Of a stretch of DNA of 64,000 nucleotides, positions 7,880-17,276 are shown piece after piece. Numbering within the stretch: the first letter of the stretch is position 1; each line of letters begins with the position of its first letter. This DNA comes from Nitrospira sp. (lineage in GTDB: Bacteria > Nitrospirota > Nitrospiria > Nitrospirales > Nitrospiraceae): contig JALHPO010000004.1 of assembly GCA_022842445.1 (NCBI GenBank), positions 124,001-188,000 of the forward strand, in the 5' to 3' direction. A program made the position numbers and the translations under genes. The notes below the pieces were generated by a model that was not told the DNA's origin, did not search any database, and saw only the letters and a list, made by a program, of their open reading frames with translations.

Positions 7880-7900
7880 AGAAAGCACTCTTCGCTTTCT
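7880..7900 (-). terminator. Possible weak terminator after pmbA
   Basis: AGAAAGC (7880-7886) and GCTTTCT (7894-7900) form a seven-base stem with a seven-base loop, just past the pmbA stop. No strong T tract follows. Confidence 0.3.
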
Positions 7901-7915
7901 CGGCGCCATCAGCTC

Positions 7916-9304
7916 TCAGTTTCCGGCTACCATCATTTCCGTAATTTTGACCGTCGGACTGGCAATACGGCCGCGGAACACCAGGTCACTGCCGACCATT
8001 TCAATGTGCTTGAACATCTCTTTCAGATTGCCGGCAATCGTGATTTCTTCCACCGGGTAGGTCAACTCGCCGTTTTCGATCCAGAACCCGCAGGCCCCCC
8101 GGGAATAGTCGCCGGTCACCATGTTGATTCCGAACCCGATCAAGTCGGTCACGTAGAGCCCTTCCTTCACCGAGCCGATGATGTCTTCCGGACTCTTCAC
8201 TCCGGGAACGAGATAAAAATTTGTCGGGCCGACGGAAGGACTCTCGCCGACGCTCCGTGAGGCGTTCCCGGTCGAGGATAGACCGAGCTTCTTCCCCGAA
8301 TAGGTGTCGAGCAGATAGCTCTTCAGTACACCCCGTTCGACGATCGTGTTCTTGCGGGTAGCCAAACCTTCACCGTCGAACGGACGGGACCCCAGCCCTC
8401 CTGCCATGCGGCCATCATCGTACACGGTGATCAGATCGGAGGCGATCGTCTGGCCCAGTTGATCGAGCAGGAACGAGGCCCGTTTGTAGAGACCGTAACC
8501 GGAGACGGCGCTGCAGAGATTCGCCAGCAGGCTGCCTGCCGTCTCTTGATCGAACACCACCGGCACGCGCTTCGTCGCCACCTTGCGGGCGCCCAGCCGA
8601 CGAACCGCCCGCTTCGTCGCTTCCTGCCCGATCGATTCCGCCGACGCCAGTCGCGAAAACTTGCGCTGCACTTCATACCAGGCATCCCGCTGCATCGCGC
8701 CTGTCCCAGGTTCGGTCGCAATCGGCGAGACCGACAGAGAATAACTGGAACTCTTGTACGACCCGACAAAGCCGTGGCTGTTGGCAAGCACCACCCGACC
8801 CGACGACGAATCGAACTCGGCGCCTTCAGAATTCGTCACACGCGGATCGGCGGCGAACGCCGCGGCCTCGCCTCGCTTGGCCCACTCGATTTGAGTTTCT
8901 GTGCCGAGAGTCGTGTCGTCATAGAGATCGAGGTCCGGCCAATCGCGCGCCATCTGCACCGCATCGGGCAACCCGGAGACCTGATCCTCGACCACGGCCT
9001 TCGCCAGCGTACAGGTTTCAGACACAAGCCGTTCGAGTGATTCTCTTGAAAAATCGGAGGTCGACGTTGTGGCCGAGCGTTTTCCGACGAACACACGCAA
9101 GCCCAGCCGCTTTTCTCTTGCCTTGGTCAAACGATCGACAGCCCCTACACGCACCTGCACCGAGAAGGTCTCGCCGTCAGCCACCACGATATCGGCTTCG
9201 GTCGCCCCGCAGTCCTTTGCGCGGGCCAGCACATCCGACGCCAGCTGGTCATAGGTACCGTGAGATGCTTCTGCAGCACGTATCGATGTTTGCTCTTGAA
9301 GCAC
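7916..9304 (-). CDS. pmbA: PmbA/TldE metalloprotease-like subunit
   Basis: A 462-residue member of the TldD/PmbA family. TldE/PmbA pairs with TldD in a heterodimeric protease that trims unfolded or modified peptides (microcin B17 maturation, CcdA turnover in E. coli). PmbA has no zinc site of its own, and none is seen here. Family blocks include RVFVGKRSATTSTSDFS, VVFDQETAGSLLANL and GFWIENGELTYPVEEITIAGNL. The start is GTG 9304 behind AAGGATACC. It lies directly downstream of tldD, with a 64-base gap, as expected for co-expressed partners. Confidence 0.92.
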   Translation of the reverse strand: MLQEQTSIRAAEASHGTYDQLASDVLARAKDCGATEADIVVADGETFSVQVRVGAVDRLTKAREKRLGLRVFVGKRSATTSTSDFSRESLERLVSETCTLAKAVVEDQVSGLPDAVQMARDWPDLDLYDDTTLGTETQIEWAKRGEAAAFAADPRVTNSEGAEFDSSSGRVVLANSHGFVGSYKSSSYSLSVSPIATEPGTGAMQRDAWYEVQRKFSRLASAESIGQEATKRAVRRLGARKVATKRVPVVFDQETAGSLLANLCSAVSGYGLYKRASFLLDQLGQTIASDLITVYDDGRMAGGLGSRPFDGEGLATRKNTIVERGVLKSYLLDTYSGKKLGLSSTGNASRSVGESPSVGPTNFYLVPGVKSPEDIIGSVKEGLYVTDLIGFGINMVTGDYSRGACGFWIENGELTYPVEEITIAGNLKEMFKHIEMVGSDLVFRGRIASPTVKITEMMVAGN

Positions 9305-9368
9305 GGTATCCTTTCTCAGTCACTGGCGCCCACACGGCGGTCTCTTGACGATTGACCAATGACTGATT

Positions 9369-10799
9369 CTATCCCTGCGTTCCACCGACGGTGATTTCGT
9401 CGATCTTGAGAGTCGGCAGACCGACCCCGACCGGCACAGATTGGCCATCCTTGCCGCAAGTGCCGATCCCGTTGTCGAGTTTCAGATCGTGCCCGACCAT
9501 CGAGACCTTGGTCAGGATTTCCGGCCCGTTTCCGATCAGCGTGGCCCCCTTCACCGGCTTCGTGATCTTGCCGTCTTCGATCAGATAGGCTTCGCTGGCG
9601 GAAAACACAAACTTCCCGTTGGTAATATCGACCTGCCCGCCGCCGAAGGACACGGCATAGAGCCCCTTTTTGACTGAACGGACAATGTCCTGAGGGTCCG
9701 ACTCGCCTGCCAGCATGAAGGTGTTCGTCATGCGCGGCAGGACCACGCTTTGATAACTCTCGCGCCGGCCATTGCCTGTGAGGGCGATACCCATGAGGCG
9801 CGCGTTCAGCTTGTCGGTAATATACCCGCGGAGGATGCCCTTCTCGATCAGTGTCGTGCAGCCCGTGGGAGTACCTTCATCGTCCATATTCAGCGACCCG
9901 CGTCGGAACGGCAATGTTCCGTCGTCCACAATCGTGCAGACATCGGAAGCCACGCGCTTCCCGATCAAATTTGAAAAGGCCGATGTTTTCTTTCGGTTGA
10001 AATCCGCCTCCAGCCCATGACCGATCGCTTCATGCAGCAGAATGCCGGGCCACCCCCCGGCCAATACCACCGGCATGACACCGGCCGGGGCATCGACAGC
10101 AGACAAATTCAAAATCGCTTCGCGGGCGGCTTCCCGCGCATAATCCAGATGGCGGCTCCCCTCACGATACCATTCGAAGCCGACTCGTCCGCCTCCGCCG
10201 TAACTCCCGACCTGGCGATTGCCGTTTTCCTCGGCAATGCAGGTGATTTGCAAGCGAGAGAGCGGCTGCACATCGCCGACAAGGGTACCATCTGATGTCG
10301 CCACCGCCACAACTTTGTATTCGGTATTGAAGGAAGCCATGACATTCTTGATGCGGGGGTCGTACCGCCTGGCTTCGGCATCGATCTCGTTCAAAAGGGC
10401 CACTCGCTCAGGGGTCGCCGCTTCGGCCTGGGCCCGTTCCACGGGGTACAGATCTCTCGTCGGCCGTGTCTGCGTGGGCGCCGGGACCGCCCGATCCCCC
10501 TTGGGAGAATTGGCGATATACCGCGCCGTATCCGCCGCAATCTCCAAATCTTTCTTCGTCAGTTCGTCCGAGTATGCAAACCCGGTTTTTTCTCCCGCAG
10601 TCGCCCGCACCCCGACGCCTTGAGAAATACTCTTGGAAGCGCGTTTGACAAGGCCCTCTTCCATCGACACCGACTCCGAGACCCGCGACTCGAAGTACAA
10701 ATCCGCATAATCGACATCCCGTACACTGAGCCGATCGAGTGCGTGCTGGGCTTCGAGTTCCGTGACACCGAACGTGGTCAATTGGACCTGATTCGTCAT
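9369..10799 (-). CDS. tldD: TldD metalloprotease
   Basis: A 476-residue zinc protease of the TldD family. The HExxxH motif is present as HEAIGHGLEAD, roughly residues 260-270, and the C-terminal part (GTCGKDGQSVPVGVGLPTLKIDEITVGG) is characteristic. It works with the downstream PmbA. The start is taken as ATG 10799 because GGAGAAAGAG lies just upstream; an in-frame extension to 10847 has no ribosome-binding site. The promoter region is shared with the divergent uppS operon (10800-10997). Confidence 0.93.
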   Translation of the reverse strand: MTNQVQLTTFGVTELEAQHALDRLSVRDVDYADLYFESRVSESVSMEEGLVKRASKSISQGVGVRATAGEKTGFAYSDELTKKDLEIAADTARYIANSPKGDRAVPAPTQTRPTRDLYPVERAQAEAATPERVALLNEIDAEARRYDPRIKNVMASFNTEYKVVAVATSDGTLVGDVQPLSRLQITCIAEENGNRQVGSYGGGGRVGFEWYREGSRHLDYAREAAREAILNLSAVDAPAGVMPVVLAGGWPGILLHEAIGHGLEADFNRKKTSAFSNLIGKRVASDVCTIVDDGTLPFRRGSLNMDDEGTPTGCTTLIEKGILRGYITDKLNARLMGIALTGNGRRESYQSVVLPRMTNTFMLAGESDPQDIVRSVKKGLYAVSFGGGQVDITNGKFVFSASEAYLIEDGKITKPVKGATLIGNGPEILTKVSMVGHDLKLDNGIGTCGKDGQSVPVGVGLPTLKIDEITVGGTQG

Positions 10800-10915
10800 C
10801 GTTGCACTCTTTCTCCAAGGTTCGTGCGAGCGGTAAGTATAGCCCATTCATTTCCGCAGCCGCAATGCAACGGATTCCGATTTTCTGCCCTCTTCACGTA
10901 TTTCTCCTGAATTGT

Positions 10916-10944
10916 TTGACATTCGGCACCCCCGACAGTAGACT
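10916..10944 (+). promoter_or_regulatory. Sigma-70-type promoter of the uppS-proS operon
   Basis: A perfect -35 TTGACA (10916-10921), a 17-base spacer and -10 TAGACT (10939-10944) lie 53 bases before the uppS start. It is the best hexamer pair in the tldD-uppS intergenic region and points towards uppS. Confidence 0.6.
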
Positions 10945-10997
10945 TCTCTCACTCCGCTCAATCTTCTCTATGCTGTGAGGAGTATTGTCACAATTCC

Positions 10998-11783
10998 ATG
11001 GCACACCACTCAGCCTTGACCTTCGACCAGCTCTCAGAACGCGAATTAACTGCTAAGTTGGAGCCGGAACTCTTGCCGAAGCATGTCGCCGTCATTATGG
11101 ACGGCAACGGACGGTGGGCCGAACTCCGAGGCCTTCCCCGCATTGCAGGCCATCGCGAGGGCATCAACTCCGTCAGAGACATGATCTCGCAATGCCTGGA
11201 GCTCGGCATCCAGGCTCTTACGATCTACGCGTTTTCACAGGAAAATTGGAATCGTCCCACCCAGGAAATCAGCGCGCTGATGGGCCTACTGGAACATTAT
11301 CTTTCCACTGAACGAGCCAGTCTGATCGAGCAACAGGTCCGCTTCCGGGCAATCGGACGCCTCGAACTGCTTCCAGAATCGGCCCAACATTGGGTGCGCA
11401 CCACCGAACAAGACACCGCACATCTCGACAAAATGGTGCTCACCGTCGCCTTGAGCTACGGGGGCCGTGCAGAAATCGTCGACGCAGTCAGAGGACTGCT
11501 GGCCGATGTCCAGTCCGGGACGATCGAGGCGGACCAGATCGATGAAGCCCTACTCCAGCAACACCTGTATACGCATCCGCTCCCTGATCCTGATTTGCTC
11601 ATTCGAACCAGTGGAGAAACGCGAATCAGCAATTTTCTTCTCTGGCAGCTGGCCTATACGGAACTCTGCTTCACCCCGACATTATGGCCGGACTTCCGCC
11701 GGCGCGAGTTCTTGATGGCGTTGCTGGAGTATCAAAAGCGTGAGCGCCGATTCGGCCGGGTCTTGAGCGCCGTGCCGTCGTAA
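10998..11783 (+). CDS. uppS: Isoprenyl (undecaprenyl) diphosphate synthase
   Basis: A 261-residue cis-prenyltransferase. HVAVIMDGNGRWAELRG holds the catalytic Asp35 and diphosphate-binding residues; the C-terminal signature LLIRTSGETRISNFLLWQLAYTEL is complete. It makes the C55 lipid carrier for peptidoglycan from farnesyl-PP and isopentenyl-PP. First gene of an operon with cdsA, dxr, rseP and proS, an order common in bacteria. A GAGGAG motif lies 15 bases before the ATG, slightly far, so the start is not fully certain. A second, divergent cis-prenyltransferase is at 61562. Confidence 0.93.
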   Translation: MAHHSALTFDQLSERELTAKLEPELLPKHVAVIMDGNGRWAELRGLPRIAGHREGINSVRDMISQCLELGIQALTIYAFSQENWNRPTQEISALMGLLEHYLSTERASLIEQQVRFRAIGRLELLPESAQHWVRTTEQDTAHLDKMVLTVALSYGGRAEIVDAVRGLLADVQSGTIEADQIDEALLQQHLYTHPLPDPDLLIRTSGETRISNFLLWQLAYTELCFTPTLWPDFRRREFLMALLEYQKRERRFGRVLSAVPS

Positions 11784-11837
11784 TCCTCGTGAGACCCTCG
11801 TCTGCCACCGACACCACCACACACAGCCAGACCACTT

Positions 11838-12680
11838 GTGACCACACCATCGGCCGGCACTCGACGATTTGATCTCCGGCGCGTCTATACCGCTGCCCTC
11901 CTCATTCCAGGGGTGTACATTATTATCCGCTACCTTCCCCCCTGGTGCCTGACGCTGCTCCTCATGGCCGGCGGATTCTTGGCGTTGATGGAGCTGTACC
12001 GGATCTGTTTTCAATCCCGTCCGAACCATCTGCTGGTCGGTGCAGGCCTGGTTATCTCGGCTCTGGTTCTGGCCAGGCAACATATGCCCTTCGGCTTGAT
12101 GGAGATTCTAGCTGTTACCACACTGGCCCTGCCGGCCGCCATGTTGCTCTCACCCGGACCATTCGAACGCCGGCTGAGAGATCTGGCTATTACAGCATTC
12201 GGGGTGTTGTACGTGGGGTTCACCTTGAGTACGATCGTGTCGACTCGTGCATTGCCGGCGGGCGAGTTGTTTGTCCTCTTGTTGGCCATTGTCACCTGGG
12301 CGGCAGACACCGGCGCCTATTATGCCGGGACACTGTGGGGCAAACATCTGCTGGCGCCCTCGGTGAGTCCGAAGAAAACCATCGAAGGGGTGGGCGGCGG
12401 CCTTATCCTGGCCGTCGGCGCAGCCCTGGCGGCCTGCGCCTGGTTCGTGCCGCAGCTCTCCCTGGTCGACGCCCTCGTTCTCGGTCTGCTTCTGACCGTA
12501 GCGGGCCTGGTCGGCGATCTCTGGGAATCAATGATCAAGCGTCGCGTGGGAGTCAAAGACTCGGGAAGCATTTTGCCCGGCCATGGTGGTATGCTGGACC
12601 GGCTCGATAGTCTCTTGTTCACCGCCCCCACCTTCTACTACTATGTGACCTGGGTTCGCGGTATCTCACCATCCCTATGA
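11838..12680 (+). CDS. cdsA: Phosphatidate cytidylyltransferase
   Basis: A 280-residue membrane enzyme with several hydrophobic segments (for example AALLIPGVYIIIRYLPPWCLTLLLMAGGF near the N-terminus). The family signature is at the C-terminus: RRVGVKDSGSILPGHGGMLDRLDSLLF. It makes CDP-diacylglycerol from phosphatidic acid and CTP, the precursor of all phospholipids. The start is GTG 11838, 54 bases after uppS. Operon context (uppS upstream, dxr downstream) supports the assignment. Confidence 0.92.
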   Translation: MTTPSAGTRRFDLRRVYTAALLIPGVYIIIRYLPPWCLTLLLMAGGFLALMELYRICFQSRPNHLLVGAGLVISALVLARQHMPFGLMEILAVTTLALPAAMLLSPGPFERRLRDLAITAFGVLYVGFTLSTIVSTRALPAGELFVLLLAIVTWAADTGAYYAGTLWGKHLLAPSVSPKKTIEGVGGGLILAVGAALAACAWFVPQLSLVDALVLGLLLTVAGLVGDLWESMIKRRVGVKDSGSILPGHGGMLDRLDSLLFTAPTFYYYVTWVRGISPSL

Positions 12681-12693
12681 AAGAGGAGAGGAT

Positions 12694-13854
12694 ATGAAGT
12701 CCATCATTATCCTGGGCTCGACCGGATCGATCGGAACCAATACCCTCGATATCGTCCAGCGGTTCCCGAAAGATTTTCGAGTCGTCGGACTGACGGCAGG
12801 CGGCAACATCGAAAAACTCGAAGCGCAAATCCGTGCGTTCAATCCCCAAGTCGTCGCCGTCTCCACGGAATCCTCCGCTGCGGCGCTCCGAACACGATGT
12901 GCCGGTCTTCCGGTCGAAATTCTGGCCGGCGAGGAAGGTATCGCGCAAGTCGCCGCGATGCCGGGAGCCGAGCTCGTGATTTCAGCCATTGTAGGAGCCG
13001 CCGGACTCCTCCCGACCCTGGCTGCGATTCGCAGCGGCAAACACATCGCTCTGGCCAACAAAGAACCCATGGTCATGGCCGGCAAGTTGATGCAGGAAGA
13101 GGCGCGCAAGCACGGCGTCCGGATCTTCCCCGTCGACAGTGAACATAGCGCGATTTTTCAGTCCCTCGAAGGCCATCGGCTTGAAGACGTTCGGCGCCTG
13201 ATCTTGACGGCCTCCGGCGGCGCCCTCTGGACACTGACCAAAGCACAGCTGCAAGATGTGACACCGGAACGGGCGCTTCAGCATCCGAACTGGAAAATGG
13301 GCTCGAAAATCACGATCGACTCGGCCACCCTGATGAACAAAGGACTGGAAGTGGTGGAAGCCCGCTGGCTGTTCGACATCGGCGAATCCCGCATCGATGT
13401 CTTGATCCACCGGGAAAGCATCATCCATTCACTGGTCGAGTACGAGGACCGATCGATGATTGCCCAACTGGGACTGCCCGATATGCGAACTCCGATTTCT
13501 TATGCCATGCGGTATCCGGAGCGCATGCCGCTGGATTTGCCGTCGCTGGATTTGACCGAAGTCGGCAAGCTGACCTTCTGCAAACCGGACCACGACCGGT
13601 TCCCATGTCTCAACCTCGGTTACGAATCGCTTCGAATCGGGGGCACCATGCCCGCGGCCATGAATGCCGCCAACGAAGTCGCCGTCGACGCGTTCCTCAA
13701 CGGCGGCCTCCGCTTCATCGAAATCGCCGATGTCATCCGTAATACGATGCATGCCCATACCCATCGAGAGATCACCGGCCTTGAGGATGCCCTGGAAGCC
13801 GACCGCTGGGCCAGAGAGAAAGCGGGATCCCTCGTCCATGCATTGCCGCGCTGA
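12694..13854 (+). CDS. dxr: 1-deoxy-D-xylulose 5-phosphate reductoisomerase
   Basis: A 386-residue enzyme of the non-mevalonate (MEP) isoprenoid pathway. ILGSTGSIGTNTLDI at the N-terminus binds NADPH, and metal/substrate residues are in VDSEHSAIFQ and GTMPAAMNAANEVAVDAFL. It converts deoxyxylulose phosphate to methylerythritol phosphate and so supplies isoprenoid precursors for UppS and hopanoid synthesis. It starts at ATG 12694 behind GAGGAGAGGAT, 13 bases after cdsA. Confidence 0.95.
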   Translation: MKSIIILGSTGSIGTNTLDIVQRFPKDFRVVGLTAGGNIEKLEAQIRAFNPQVVAVSTESSAAALRTRCAGLPVEILAGEEGIAQVAAMPGAELVISAIVGAAGLLPTLAAIRSGKHIALANKEPMVMAGKLMQEEARKHGVRIFPVDSEHSAIFQSLEGHRLEDVRRLILTASGGALWTLTKAQLQDVTPERALQHPNWKMGSKITIDSATLMNKGLEVVEARWLFDIGESRIDVLIHRESIIHSLVEYEDRSMIAQLGLPDMRTPISYAMRYPERMPLDLPSLDLTEVGKLTFCKPDHDRFPCLNLGYESLRIGGTMPAAMNAANEVAVDAFLNGGLRFIEIADVIRNTMHAHTHREITGLEDALEADRWAREKAGSLVHALPR

Positions 13855-13929
13855 CAGAAAATATATGAATTCTGAAAGATCAATGTTACAGTTAGAGTAG
13901 TTTCATCATATTCACACTGGACGATCACG

Positions 13930-15321
13930 ATGTTATCCGCTTTTACCTGGTCCCCTGACACCCTCTGGCTGCTGATGCAGAAAGCCTGGTGGTTTCTCGT
14001 CGTTCTTGGTGTGCTCGTCGCCTTCCATGAACTCGGCCATTTTCTCGCCGCCCGATGGGTTGGCGTGAAGGTTTTGAAATTCTCGATCGGCTTCGGCCCC
14101 AAATTGTTCGGACGGCAGGCCGGGGAGACGGAATATTTATTGTCGGCTATTCCGCTAGGCGGCTACGTCAAACTGTTCGGCGAGGACGAAGCGGAAGCCA
14201 CGACGCCCGAAGACCGGCGGCGATCGTTTGTCCATCAAGGCCTCTGGGGAAAAGTGCTCATCGTCGCAGCAGGCCCAGGATTCAATTTCATTCTTGCCTA
14301 TTTGATCTTTGCCGGGTGGCTCTCAACGGGAGCTCCGCTGTTCGTACCGACCTTTCGCGATCTCAGCGCCGATATCGAGGCCCTGGCCCCGGGATCACCG
14401 GCTGCGACAGCCGGAATGGAAATCGGAGACCGGGTCGTTTCGGTCAACGGCAAGGATATCTCTACTAAAACCGAGTTGCTCGAAGCGGTGGCAAAGAGCA
14501 ATGGGCAGCCGATCGCGCTCCAAATACGCCGCGATGGGCAGGCCAAACCGCTGACCGTGACACCTCAACGTGTCCCGGGCGAACCTGCGGCCGGTGAGGA
14601 ACCGCTCTATACGATCGGTGTCGAAGAAATGCCTCCGCTTGTGACGTCGGTCATGCACGGTCTTCCCGCTTCTATGGCCGGATTCCAACCCGGCGACCGG
14701 GTCGTAAGTATCGAAGGACAGACTATTTATACCTGGGCTCAGATGACGACGCAGGTCAAGGAACACCCGCAGAAACCGTTGCGTATGGAGGTTCTCCGCG
14801 ATGGACAGCGCATCGCCCTCACCGTGACTCCGACGGCTGAGAAGGTCACCGCAAACGGACAATCTATCGAAATTGGGAAAATCGGCATCTCCGGACCAGG
14901 CCGCTCGTTGATGCGCTCCGATAATGCACTGGAGGCGGTCTACCATGGATTGGGGGCCACCTGGGGATGGACCGAACTGACCGCGATCGGTCTGTATAAA
15001 ATGATTGTCGGTGATATTTCGAGCAAGAATATCGGCGGACCGCTCACAATCGCCAACATCTCCGGCGAAGCCGCTGCTCAGGGCGCGTCCAGCGTCGTGT
15101 TCTTAATCGCGATCTTGAGCATCAACCTCGGCGTGCTCAACCTGCTGCCGATCCCTATTCTCGACGGCGGCCACTTGCTCTTTTTCTTGATTGAAGGCAT
15201 TCTGCGCAAACCGCTCGGCGAACGCCAGCGGGAAATTGCGCAACAAGCGGGGCTGGTCCTGCTGGTCGGCGTCATGATTTTTGCCTTCTGGAACGATTTG
15301 GAGCGAATCTTCTCCCGCTAA
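13930..15321 (+). CDS. rseP: RseP-type site-2 zinc metalloprotease
   Basis: A 463-residue intramembrane protease. The zinc site FHELGHFLAARW is in the first membrane segment (residues 35-46) and the second metal motif LLPIPILDGGHL in the last helices. Two PDZ domains occupy roughly residues 115-200 and 220-300. RseP cleaves anti-sigma factors and leftover signal peptides in the inner membrane. It is translated almost continuously with proS (six-base gap). The window shows no anti-sigma factor nearby. Confidence 0.93.
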   Translation: MLSAFTWSPDTLWLLMQKAWWFLVVLGVLVAFHELGHFLAARWVGVKVLKFSIGFGPKLFGRQAGETEYLLSAIPLGGYVKLFGEDEAEATTPEDRRRSFVHQGLWGKVLIVAAGPGFNFILAYLIFAGWLSTGAPLFVPTFRDLSADIEALAPGSPAATAGMEIGDRVVSVNGKDISTKTELLEAVAKSNGQPIALQIRRDGQAKPLTVTPQRVPGEPAAGEEPLYTIGVEEMPPLVTSVMHGLPASMAGFQPGDRVVSIEGQTIYTWAQMTTQVKEHPQKPLRMEVLRDGQRIALTVTPTAEKVTANGQSIEIGKIGISGPGRSLMRSDNALEAVYHGLGATWGWTELTAIGLYKMIVGDISSKNIGGPLTIANISGEAAAQGASSVVFLIAILSINLGVLNLLPIPILDGGHLLFFLIEGILRKPLGERQREIAQQAGLVLLVGVMIFAFWNDLERIFSR

Positions 15322-15327
15322 GCCTCC

Positions 15328-17034
15328 ATGAAAACTTCTCAGCTGCTCATCCCTACTCTGCGGGAAGATCCCGGTGAGGCCGAAACCGTCAGCCACCGCC
15401 TTATGCTGCGCGCCGGGCTGATCAGAAAAACAGCGGCCGGCATCTATATCTATCTTCCACTGGGCCTGCGGGTCATCCGGAAAATCGAACAGATCATTCG
15501 GGAAGAAATGAATCGAGCCGGCGCGCAGGAGCTGCTGATGCCCATCGCCTCCCCGGCCGAGTTATGGAAGGAGACCGGCCGCTGGGATTATTACGGGAAA
15601 GAACTCCTTCGCTTCAAAGACCGCCACGAGCGTGACTTCTGCCTCGGCCCCACGCATGAAGAGGTCATCACTGATCTATTCAGGCGTGAAGTGCGGTCCT
15701 ATCGGCAGTTGCCGCTGAATTTTTACCAGATTCAGACGAAGTTTCGCGATGAAATCCGTCCCCGATTCGGGCTGATGCGCGGGCGTGAATTCATCATGAA
15801 AGATGCCTATAGTTTCGATGGCGACGAAGCCGGCGCCAAGACCAGTTACCAGAAGATGTATGACGCCTATACCAGAATCTTCACCCGATGCGGTCTTACT
15901 TTTCGTGCAGTCGAAGCCGATACGGGCTTGATCGGAGGTGATGTCTCGCACGAGTTCATGGTCCTGGCTGAAACCGGCGAGGCCACAGTGGCGTACAGCG
16001 ACCACGGCTCCTATGCCGCCAATCTCGAACGAGCCGAAGTCCTTCCACCGTCAGATATCGACGATACCCCGTTGCGTCAATTGACCCCGGTCACCACTCC
16101 ACACTGTCGGACAGTGGAAGAAGTCACGGCGTTCTTGAAGATTGCTCCCCGGCAATTGGTCAAAACACTTATCTACGCTGCGGACAAAGAGACCGTCGCC
16201 GTGCTCATTCGAGGGGATCACGAACTCAATGAAGTCAAGCTTGCCAGACTGCTGCATGCGACAGAAGTACGGCTGGCCGAACCAGAAACTGTCAAAAGCC
16301 TCACGGGCGCGCCGGTGGGATTCGCCGGTCCTGTCGGACTGCCGGGAGTGCGTATTGTAGCGGATCACGCGGTCCGCGGAACGAGAAACCTCGTCGTCGG
16401 AGCGAACCGAGCCGACACGCACTATGTGGATGCCAATTGGAACCGCGATTTCAAGGTCGATCGATTCGCGGATCTTCGCAATGCGCAGACCGGCGATCCC
16501 TCGCCGCGCGGAACCGGTTCGTTGACGCTTGCCAAAGGCATCGAAGTCGGACAAGTCTTTCTCCTTGGAACGAAATACAGCAAGAGCATGAATGCGACAA
16601 TCCTGGACGAAAAGGGCCAAGAACGCCTTGCCGTCATGGGTTGTTACGGCATCGGCGTCGGCCGCACTGCGGCGGCGGCGATCGAGCAGAACCACGATGA
16701 CAAAGGCATCATCTGGCCGTTCCCGATCGCACCCTTCCATGTCCATCTTCTGCCCGTCAGTCAATCGGCAACGACCGCCGAAGCCGCAGCCCGCCTCTAT
16801 GAAGAGTTGCTCGCAGGAGGATTTGAAGTTCTGTGGGACGATCGTAATGACCGAGCCGGAGTCAAATTCAACGATGCCGATTTGATCGGCGCGCCTTTCC
16901 AAATCGTGGTGGGTGACAAAGGGCTTGCCGATGGCGTCGTAGAGGTCAAGGTTCGGCGAAGCGGAGTGAAATCCCGCATTGCTCCGTCGGACGTTGTTGC
17001 CCACCTCCGTACCGCATCCCGCGACGCCGGCTGA
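15328..17034 (+). CDS. proS: Prolyl-tRNA synthetase
   Basis: A 568-residue bacterial-type class II aminoacyl-tRNA synthetase. Motif 2 region FRDEIRPRFGLMRGREFIMKDAYSF and motif 3 region GCYGIGVGRTAAAAIEQ are clear, and the editing (INS) domain lies between them, about residues 230-390. It charges tRNA-Pro with proline in the cytoplasm. Length and order fit the full-length form. Last gene of the uppS-cdsA-dxr-rseP-proS group. Confidence 0.96.
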   Translation: MKTSQLLIPTLREDPGEAETVSHRLMLRAGLIRKTAAGIYIYLPLGLRVIRKIEQIIREEMNRAGAQELLMPIASPAELWKETGRWDYYGKELLRFKDRHERDFCLGPTHEEVITDLFRREVRSYRQLPLNFYQIQTKFRDEIRPRFGLMRGREFIMKDAYSFDGDEAGAKTSYQKMYDAYTRIFTRCGLTFRAVEADTGLIGGDVSHEFMVLAETGEATVAYSDHGSYAANLERAEVLPPSDIDDTPLRQLTPVTTPHCRTVEEVTAFLKIAPRQLVKTLIYAADKETVAVLIRGDHELNEVKLARLLHATEVRLAEPETVKSLTGAPVGFAGPVGLPGVRIVADHAVRGTRNLVVGANRADTHYVDANWNRDFKVDRFADLRNAQTGDPSPRGTGSLTLAKGIEVGQVFLLGTKYSKSMNATILDEKGQERLAVMGCYGIGVGRTAAAAIEQNHDDKGIIWPFPIAPFHVHLLPVSQSATTAEAAARLYEELLAGGFEVLWDDRNDRAGVKFNDADLIGAPFQIVVGDKGLADGVVEVKVRRSGVKSRIAPSDVVAHLRTASRDAG

Positions 17035-17276
17035 CGCACTCCACACACTCTCCCTCTGAAGCTATTACCGCTCCACATTTCAATTTTCCCCACTCACACT
17101 CAGCCCATTTTCTCTCGAACAAAGTTGGCTTTTCCTTGCCTTCCCATCCCATTCGGCTACACTGAAACACGGTTCCCAGACAAGCACTCGTTCTAGACTT
17201 ACCCTGCAGAAGACTGTCGCACCGGCCGTCGGATCGCAGGATCGATCAGACCCTAAGGAGCTCACAAGGTACGCGT

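Noticed and set aside
16051..17046. Minus-strand 331-codon frame opposite proS
   Set aside because: Antisense shadow of a conserved synthetase; no family resemblance.
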